Assembly (NCBI GenBank): GCA_036847185.1 | Contig: DAIUAM010000011.1 | Span: 16,013 to 80,012 of the forward strand | Length of the DNA stretch: 64,000 nucleotides | Reading direction: 5' to 3' | Source of the DNA: UBA4738 sp002413305 | GTDB lineage: Bacteria > Actinomycetota > UBA4738 | Shown: positions 59,377 through 64,000 of the stretch, piece by piece | Layout: each line of letters begins with the position of its first letter | Position numbering within the stretch: the first letter of the stretch is position 1 | Notes under the pieces: model-generated | Told to the model about the DNA's origin: nothing | Seen by the model: only the letters and a program-made list of their open reading frames with translations | Database searches by the model: none | Position numbers and translations under genes: made by a program

Positions 59377-60489
59377 GTGAGCTTCATCGAGAAGCGCGAG
59401 GGACCACGGGGGCGGAGCTACCGCGTGAGGACACGGGATCCGCTCACCGGCGAGCTCCTGTCGGAGACGTTCAGCCGGAAGGCCGACGCCGAGGACTGGC
59501 TGCATACCGTCGAGGCGTCCAAGTCTGCCCGGACCTACCGCGACCCCCGCGCCGGCAAGGAACCGTTCGGGACCTACCTTGACGCCTACCTGAGCGGAGC
59601 CGTCGACCTCGCCCCGTCCACGATGGCGCTGTACCGCACCATGGCCGAACGCTACGTCCGCCCGGGTCTCGGCCGACGGCCACTCGCCGCCCTCCGACCC
59701 CAGGACGTCCGGTCGTGGATCGGCACCCTCGCCGATAGGGGAGTGGGCGCGCCGACCATCGCCGTGGCCCGACGCCTGGTCGTCCGGGTACTCCGCCAGG
59801 CCGTCGATGACGGCATCATCCCGTCGAACCCCGCCGCTCGATCGTCACCCCCCCGGAGCAGGCGGAAGCAGCCGGGGACCCTCTCCGTCGGCGACGTCCA
59901 CGCGATCGCCGATGCCATCGACCCCCGGTACAAGGCACTCGTTCTCACGCAGGCGTTCTGTGCCCTTCGCTTCGGTGAGGTGGCCGCCCTTCGCCGTTCC
60001 GACATCGACATGCACCGTCGGCGGCTCACGATCTCTCGGGCGCTCTCGGAGGTTCGGGGGGTCGTCACGGAGGGCGCACCGAAGACGGAGGCCAGCATCC
60101 GCACGATCACCATGCCGAACGTGGTGGTCGAAGCTCTCACCGACCACCTCGGCAAGCATCCCGGCGACCTCGTGTTCCCGGCCCCCGACGGGGGATTCAT
60201 CCGCAGGACGAATTGGACCCGGCGAGTGTGGCGACCCGCGCTCGAGAAGGCCGGGCTATCGGGCGTTCGACCCCATGACCTCCGGCACTTCGGTGCTGCC
60301 CTGGCCATCGCGGCAGGGGGCCACCCGAAGCAGGTCCAGGCCCGACTCGGCCATGCCAGCATCCGAACGACGCTCGACGTGTACGGGTCGCTGTTCCCGT
60401 CGCTGGACGAGGATCTTGCCGATAGGCTGGACGAGGTCGCCGGCCGCCCCGAGGCCGAGGTTGTACGGATTGACACGCTGCCTGGCTGA
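59377..60489 (+). CDS. int: Tyrosine recombinase / integrase
   Basis: A 370-residue phage-type integrase. It has an N-terminal arm-binding region (VSFIEKREGPRGRSYRVRTRDPLTG), a SAM-like core-binding domain (about 65-150), and the catalytic domain with Arg198 (CALRFGE), His300 and Arg303 (HDLRH), His326 (LGHAS) and Tyr336 (DVYGSL), so all active-site residues are present. The GTG at 59377 gives the family N-terminus. It likely integrates the element into tRNA-Val. Confidence 0.95.
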   Translation: MSFIEKREGPRGRSYRVRTRDPLTGELLSETFSRKADAEDWLHTVEASKSARTYRDPRAGKEPFGTYLDAYLSGAVDLAPSTMALYRTMAERYVRPGLGRRPLAALRPQDVRSWIGTLADRGVGAPTIAVARRLVVRVLRQAVDDGIIPSNPAARSSPPRSRRKQPGTLSVGDVHAIADAIDPRYKALVLTQAFCALRFGEVAALRRSDIDMHRRRLTISRALSEVRGVVTEGAPKTEASIRTITMPNVVVEALTDHLGKHPGDLVFPAPDGGFIRRTNWTRRVWRPALEKAGLSGVRPHDLRHFGAALAIAAGGHPKQVQARLGHASIRTTLDVYGSLFPSLDEDLADRLDEVAGRPEAEVVRIDTLPG

Positions 60490-60652
60490 CTCAGCTTTGA
60501 ACAATGCTTGTCTATGAGGGCCGCCGACCTCTGCCGGCCGATGGACGGGACTTTCCCCAATTCACAAAGGAACAATGCAGGTCATCCGATGTCATACCTT
60601 GGGTACACAATTCGCTCAACATTGCGGCCGTTGGTCCGGGAGCGTTCGGACC

Positions 60653-61114
60653 CTAGACGCCCTGTCCCCTCGTCGAGCGTAGGTAGACCACTCCCGAATC
60701 GTCGGGCACGGAGTTCTCATCCACCACCATCACATGCCCGCGTGGGCGTGTGACCTCCACGGGACCGTCGATGAACCAGCCGGCATCGGCCGCCGGAATG
60801 ACGGTCCGCGAACCGAGCTGAGCATGGCTGGTCTTGACTCGATGCTTTCGCTGGAACGCACCAGCCGTCCCCGTCGCTCGGTACACGAAGATCCACCTGA
60901 GGAAAGGGCGGTGGCTCCAGGGGCACTCGCCACAACGAGCGTCATAGCCGCTGCTCGGACCGAGTCTCCTGACGAAGTCACCTCTCGCCTCCGCACGGCT
61001 TAGTCGGGAGACGAATCGGTGGCGCGGGTCGCCCTCAGGGCCGTAGCAGATGAGGCAGGCGCCGAGGTCGTCAGGCCGGAAAGCATGGCCCTGGTCGGGA
61101 GTAGTTGACTGCAT
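60653..61114 (-). CDS. Hypothetical protein with two CxxC pairs
   Basis: A possible 153-residue protein (ATG 61114; a GTG three codons upstream is also possible). It has two Cys pairs (ACLICYG and RCGECPW) and a His, which could form a zinc site, then a basic region and a strand-rich C-terminus (VEVTRPRGHVMVVDENSV). Codon use is plausible, but the Shine-Dalgarno is weak and it is antisense to the element's other genes. The 163 bases between it and the integrase hold no gene, only two GAACAATGC repeats (60499, 60570). Confidence 0.45.
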   Translation of the reverse strand: MQSTTPDQGHAFRPDDLGACLICYGPEGDPRHRFVSRLSRAEARGDFVRRLGPSSGYDARCGECPWSHRPFLRWIFVYRATGTAGAFQRKHRVKTSHAQLGSRTVIPAADAGWFIDGPVEVTRPRGHVMVVDENSVPDDSGVVYLRSTRGQGV

Positions 61115-61231
61115 CGCTCCCACAGGCTACCATCCACGGAACGCCGAATCCCAAGGGCGAAATTACAGAATCCACGGGCCCCCATGCCCTCCTAGCGAAG
61201 CCCCGAACGGGGGTGAAGGAGGGCATTTTCC

Positions 61232-61426
61232 GTGGAGTTCAGCAAGCTCCTCACCGTCTCCAGTCTCGCCGAACGCTGGGGTCGGCATCCCAAGACCATC
61301 TACGCCCAGGTCGCCGCGCATGAGATCCCGTTTGTGCGTCTCGGCGCTCGTGCCATCCGTTTTCGCCTGGTGGACATTGAGCGAATCGAGGACGAAGCGC
61401 TCGTCGAAGCAAGGGCGACGTCGTGA
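61232..61426 (+). CDS. Excisionase-like helix-turn-helix protein
   Basis: A 64-residue MerR/Xis-type winged helix (LLTVSSLAERWGRHPKTIYAQVAAHEIPFVRLGARAIRFRLVDIERI). Such proteins serve as excisionases or small repressors in integrated elements. GAAGGAGGG precedes the GTG start. The stop overlaps the next GTG (GTGA), so it leads a small operon. Confidence 0.85.
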   Translation: MEFSKLLTVSSLAERWGRHPKTIYAQVAAHEIPFVRLGARAIRFRLVDIERIEDEALVEARATS

Positions 61427-61698
61427 GCGAGCCCTGGAATTCCCTCGGCGGTTGGACTCCCGACCCGAGACGGCCGGGCTACCTCCGTCACCCAGACCAC
61501 CATCCTGACACCCGACGCGATGCTGCCGGCCACTGGTACTCGGTCCAGAGCATCGAGCGTGCACGGGCGGCAGTCGAAGAGGCGGCCGCGGCCGTCCAGG
61601 GCCACCTTCCCACCACTCCCCAGGACCAGGCGGCGAACGACGACGAGCTGATCCGGCGGATACGTCGGGCGGCCCGGGAGGTGCTGGGCCATGACTGA
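61423..61698 (+). CDS. Hypothetical mobile-element protein
   Basis: A 91-residue hydrophilic protein. The N-terminal part is Pro/His/Trp-rich (WNSLGGWTPDPRRPGYLRH); the C-terminal half is helical and charged (SIERARAAVEEAAAAVQ, DDELIRRIRRAAREVLG). It overlaps the excisionase-like gene at its start and the RepA-like gene by 8 bases at its end. No function is recognised. Confidence 0.75.
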   Translation: MSEPWNSLGGWTPDPRRPGYLRHPDHHPDTRRDAAGHWYSVQSIERARAAVEEAAAAVQGHLPTTPQDQAANDDELIRRIRRAAREVLGHD

Positions 61699-62809
61699 GG
61701 CCGTCACCCTCACTGAAGCCGAGGCCATCCTGGCAAGGGCCGGCTACCGCATCGACCCGAACGGACACGCGCCGACCGAACCGGCGTCCCCAACCATCGA
61801 CCCGCTTCGCCTTCGGCCGATCGCCGAGGTGGCCGAAGAGGTCCGCACGGCCGGACCTCGGACGTTCCTGGTCAAGCGGCTGATGGTCGGTGGCTCCTAC
61901 GGGGTGTTGGGGGCAACGTTCAAGGGCATGAAGACGTTCGACGTGTGCGACCTCGCCTGTTCGGTGGTCACCGGCTCGGCGTGGTTCGGGCACTTCGAAT
62001 GTCCGAGTCCCGGGCCGGTGACCGCGTACTTCGGGGAGGGCGACCAGGCCCAGATCGTCCGGAGGCTCGCGGCCATCATGCGGAGCCGGGGAAGTGATAT
62101 CTCCGACCTGGACGGCCTGCACGTAGCTCTCCGGGTGCCCCGGTTCGGCAACAAGGAGCACCTTGCCCGAGTGGCCGAAGACCTCGCCTCTATCCGGCCG
62201 GTGCTGTGCGTGGTCGACCCCGCCTACGTCGCCGCGGCCGGTGCCAAGCCGGGGAGCCTGTTCGACATGGGCGAGATGCTCGCCCCCATCCAGGAGCAGT
62301 GCCAGGACGCCGGAGCGACCTTGGTCACGGTGTGGCACTGGAACCAGACCGGCCGAGGGACGGGACCCTTGCGATTCACCGGAGCCGGGGCGGCCGAGTG
62401 GGGACGATTCCTCGGGTCGGCGGCGATCGAGAGGAAGGCCACCCAGGATGGGGTGTCCATCGTGTCGAGCCGGTGGGAGTTCACCGGGTCGGAGATCCCC
62501 GACACCGCCTTCCGCGTCCAGCGTCGGGTGTGGGCGGAGAACCCCGACGACCTCGACTCGCCCCTGAACTACAAGGTCAGCGTCAGCGGCGGGGACGTCA
62601 CATCGGCCACGGACAGGGTGCTCCGGGTCCTCGGGCCCGAATCCCATCCCCGGACGGTGAGCGAGATCGGGGACCTGGTGGCCGGAGACGGGATGGGCGG
62701 ACCGCTCACCGCCCGCACCATCCAGCGCAGCCTCAACGACCTCGAGGACGCCAAAAGGGCCGACGCGGACAAGAGCACCGGCAGGGCGACCAGGTGGTGG
62801 AAGACATGA
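61691..62809 (+). CDS. RepA-like AAA/RecA-fold ATPase
   Basis: A 372-residue RecA-fold ATPase of the AAA_25/RepA helicase group common in phages and integrative plasmids. The P-loop is unusual: GATFKGMKT rather than G-x4-GK(T/S). Walker B is VLCVVDPAY, and later motifs are TLVTVWHWNQTGRG and GAAEWGRFLGSAAI. The C-terminal 100 residues look like a winged helix (HPRTVSEIGDLVAGDGMGG, ARTIQRSLNDLEDA). A hexameric replicative helicase or primase-linked ATPase is the likely role. Start and stop context agree with an operon. Confidence 0.83.
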   Translation: MTEAVTLTEAEAILARAGYRIDPNGHAPTEPASPTIDPLRLRPIAEVAEEVRTAGPRTFLVKRLMVGGSYGVLGATFKGMKTFDVCDLACSVVTGSAWFGHFECPSPGPVTAYFGEGDQAQIVRRLAAIMRSRGSDISDLDGLHVALRVPRFGNKEHLARVAEDLASIRPVLCVVDPAYVAAAGAKPGSLFDMGEMLAPIQEQCQDAGATLVTVWHWNQTGRGTGPLRFTGAGAAEWGRFLGSAAIERKATQDGVSIVSSRWEFTGSEIPDTAFRVQRRVWAENPDDLDSPLNYKVSVSGGDVTSATDRVLRVLGPESHPRTVSEIGDLVAGDGMGGPLTARTIQRSLNDLEDAKRADADKSTGRATRWWKT

Positions 62810-62949
62810 CCGCGACACGGACCGCGACACAGAAATGGGCGTGTCGCACCCCGTCGGCGAGCACGAACAGGGGGTGCGACGACATACCGCGTCTTTATGA
62901 CGCGGTTGTTGTCGCGGTCCCCGTGTCGCTGTCGCGGCGGATGTCGCGC
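62808..62949. repeat. TGTCGC repeat cluster and hairpin, candidate origin or operator
   Basis: A direct repeat GACCGCGACACG / GACCGCGACACA (62808-62819, 62820-62831) is followed by inverted copies of its core: TGTCGC at 62842, 62910, 62924, 62930 and 62942. The copy at 62910-62919 (TGTCGCGGTC) is an exact inverse of the first ten bases. Between them a hairpin forms from ACCGCGTC (62886-62893) and GACGCGGT (62899-62906) around TTTAT. It fills the 246-base gap between the RepA-like and ParB-like genes, which holds no gene. Confidence 0.6.
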
Positions 62950-63055
62950 AGAGCCCCAAGAACAGGGGGAAGGGGTTGAACCGGGATGGTGCTTCCCTCG
63001 CTGCAAGGGGTGGTCCCTCCCTCGCTGCCCATGCCCTTCGGAGGGGGTTGGTGCC

Positions 63056-63358
63056 GTGAGCGACTATCAGCTCTTCTCGCCGCTCAGCCCGGAAGAGTAC
63101 GACGCGCTCAGGGCCGACATCACCGCCCGGGGGATCCTGGTGCCCATCGAGTACGACCAGGACGGCAACCTCCTCGACGGGCACCACCGCGCACAGATCG
63201 CCGCCGAGCTCGGGATCGACTTCCCCCGCCTCGTGCGGAACTTCGCCACCGAGGCCGAGCGGCGGCACCACGTGATCTCGTTGAACCTCTATCGGAGACA
63301 CCTGGGGACAGCCGAACGGGCCGGGCTCGTGGCCGAGTTGCGCGAGGCGGTGACGTGA
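63056..63358 (+). CDS. ParB/Srx-domain protein (small)
   Basis: A 100-residue protein that is essentially one ParB N-terminal domain: EEYDALRADITARGILVPIEYDQDGNLLDGHHRAQIAAELG, with the GHHR motif in place of the GERR of partition ParBs, then a helical HVISLNLYRRHLG segment. It lacks the usual central HTH and dimer domain. In phages such proteins act in DNA modification or regulation. GGAGGGGG precedes the GTG start. Confidence 0.85.
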   Translation: MSDYQLFSPLSPEEYDALRADITARGILVPIEYDQDGNLLDGHHRAQIAAELGIDFPRLVRNFATEAERRHHVISLNLYRRHLGTAERAGLVAELREAVT

Positions 63359-63612
63359 CCCTCAACTGCGGGTGCGAGTCGTGCCAGTCGGGCTCGACGT
63401 ATTGGTGCGTCAAGTCGGCGTGGCTGCACGGCGGCAACCTCACCGATCCCGAGCGCTACTTGATCGGCGACCCCCCGAAGGCCCGGCCCTCCGCCCTGAG
63501 CTACGTCCTCGCCGCCGAAGCGAGACGGAACGAGCGCGAGTGGGCGCGGATACAGGGCGTGAGGTGGCTCATCGACGTTGGGCAGGACGAACGACTGGAG
63601 GTCGTGACGTGA
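63355..63612 (+). CDS. Hypothetical Cys-rich protein
   Basis: An 85-residue protein starting at GTG 63355, overlapping the ParB-like stop by four bases. The N-terminus has four cysteines (CGCESCQS and WCVKSAW), a possible metal knot, and the C-terminus is helical (LSYVLAAEARRNEREWARIQG). Overlaps at both ends support its being real. No family is recognised. Confidence 0.65.
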   Translation: MTLNCGCESCQSGSTYWCVKSAWLHGGNLTDPERYLIGDPPKARPSALSYVLAAEARRNEREWARIQGVRWLIDVGQDERLEVVT

Positions 63613-63791
63613 TAGTCAACCTGCCTGACGACCTGACAGGACCGTCAAGGAACCTGACGATTTCTGACGGGGGGGTGGGTCGCACGAATCGGTATCCCCT
63701 CCGCGCGAGGTCTTCCCCGCACAATCTGGGCTCGATTTCGACACCGCGACTCCGCGACTGCCCCAAGGAGCTGACTGATGCAGGTCCGTGA
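63609..63791 (+). CDS. Small hypothetical protein
   Basis: A possible 60-residue protein from GTG 63609 (GTGA overlap with the previous stop) that extends 14 bases into the next gene. It is polar and Arg/Asp/Pro-rich, without recognised motifs. Codon use is less biased than in neighbours, so it may be chance. Confidence 0.35.
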   Translation: MIVNLPDDLTGPSRNLTISDGGVGRTNRYPLRARSSPHNLGSISTPRLRDCPKELTDAGP

Positions 63792-64000
63792 TCGCGTGGT
63801 GGAGCTCCGGCGCGTGCGTGCTGGGGACCTGCTGCCGAACCCGAAGAACTGGCGGCGGCATCCGCCCCAGCAGCAGAACGCGCTTCGGGCGATGCTTGCT
63901 GACGTGGGCTATGCCGACGCGCTCCTGGCTCGGGAGACTGCCGCGGGGCTGATGCTCGTGGATGGACACCTTCGCGCGGAGACGACGCCCGACTCGTTGG
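63778..64000 (+). CDS. ParB-domain protein, cut by the window end (possibly a ParB-methyltransferase fusion)
   Basis: The first 74 codons of a protein starting at ATG 63778 after AAGGAG. The visible part is a ParB N-terminal domain (RVRAGDLLPNPKNWRRHPP, LRAMLADVGYADALLARET, LMLVDGHLRAE). In phages and integrative elements this version is often fused to a DNA methyltransferase, but that part would lie beyond the window. Confidence 0.82.
   Translation, partial: MQVRDRVVELRRVRAGDLLPNPKNWRRHPPQQQNALRAMLADVGYADALLARETAAGLMLVDGHLRAETTPDSL

Larger units (their letters stand above)
59206..64000. mobile_element. Left part of an element integrated at tRNA-Val
   Basis: From the tRNA-Val end to the window edge all recognisable genes are of mobile-element type: integrase, small HTH (excisionase-like), RepA-like ATPase, two ParB-domain proteins and short overlapping hypothetical genes. 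There are no virion, packaging or conjugation genes in view, so phage, phage satellite and integrative plasmid cannot be separated. The right end lies outside. Confidence 0.8.

Noticed and set aside
1..64000. CRISPR arrays, rRNA genes and complete insertion sequences
   Set aside because: I searched by eye for regularly spaced repeats, rRNA segments and intact transposases with terminal repeats and found none.

Overview
GC-rich chromosomal DNA from a bacterium, most likely an uncultivated, deep-branching member of the Actinomycetota. The evidence is gene order (ispG-GNAT-proS, then rimP-nusA-ylxR-infB-ylxP-rbfA-nrnA-truB-ribF-rpsO-pnp-M16 peptidase-dapB, then ftsK-rodZ-pgsA-cinA-recA-recX-rny-miaB-miaA-dapF-hflX-lexA-nrdR-nrdJ), frequent GTG/TTG starts, many 4-nt stop/start overlaps (GTGA, TTGA, ATGA), a BTAD/SARP-type regulator, and actinobacterial-type LexA and NrdR operators. 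The lineage is inferred from gene content, not from a marker-gene tree.

Layout. 1-5.1 kb: end of a sensor kinase, yjbQ, ispG, an acetyltransferase and proS. 5.2-8.1 kb: accessory genes, including a serine hydrolase with a one-base frameshift and a stand-alone acyltransferase without a lipoyl domain. 8.2-20.9 kb: a long translation, RNA-processing and lysine-pathway cluster led by a small hairpin-plus-T-run element before rimP. 20.9-25.4 kb: a divergent pair of beta-propeller proteins (a lipoprotein and a predicted membrane-tethered SARP regulator), then small enzymes and a corrinoid adenosyltransferase. 25.5-45 kb: dapA, RNase J, FtsK, RodZ-like, PgsA, CinA, ThpR, RecA/RecX, RNase Y, MiaB/MiaA, DapF, an LL-DAP-type aminotransferase, HflX and LexA. 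45-52 kb: an SOS-controlled LysM protein, NrdR and a B12-dependent ribonucleotide reductase, an amidohydrolase, dUTPase and two tRNAs. 52-59 kb: a decayed insertion behind tRNA-Cys (broken peptide-binding lipoprotein, IS630 remnant, partial tRNA-Cys copy), a secreted BNR-repeat protein and topoisomerase IB. 59.2-64 kb: the left end of an integrated mobile element in tRNA-Val, with integrase, excisionase-like protein, RepA-like ATPase, a repeat cluster and two ParB-domain proteins. It continues past the window.

How the genes fit together. DapA, DapB, a DapL-like aminotransferase and DapF together would form the short aminotransferase route to meso-diaminopimelate. RNase J, RNase Y, PNPase and NrnA form an RNA-decay set without a visible RNase E. 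LexA, RecA and the LysM protein share LexA operators, suggesting an SOS circuit that includes a division inhibitor. NrdR has predicted boxes before its own gene and before nrdJ, and the corrinoid adenosyltransferase could supply the cofactor NrdJ needs.

The most unusual items are the bridging reading frame and alternative hairpins upstream of hflX, the likely leaderless SOS LysM gene, the paired propeller sensor/regulator, a 35-bp tandem duplication exactly at the dapF/dapL junction, and the repeat cluster in the integrated element.
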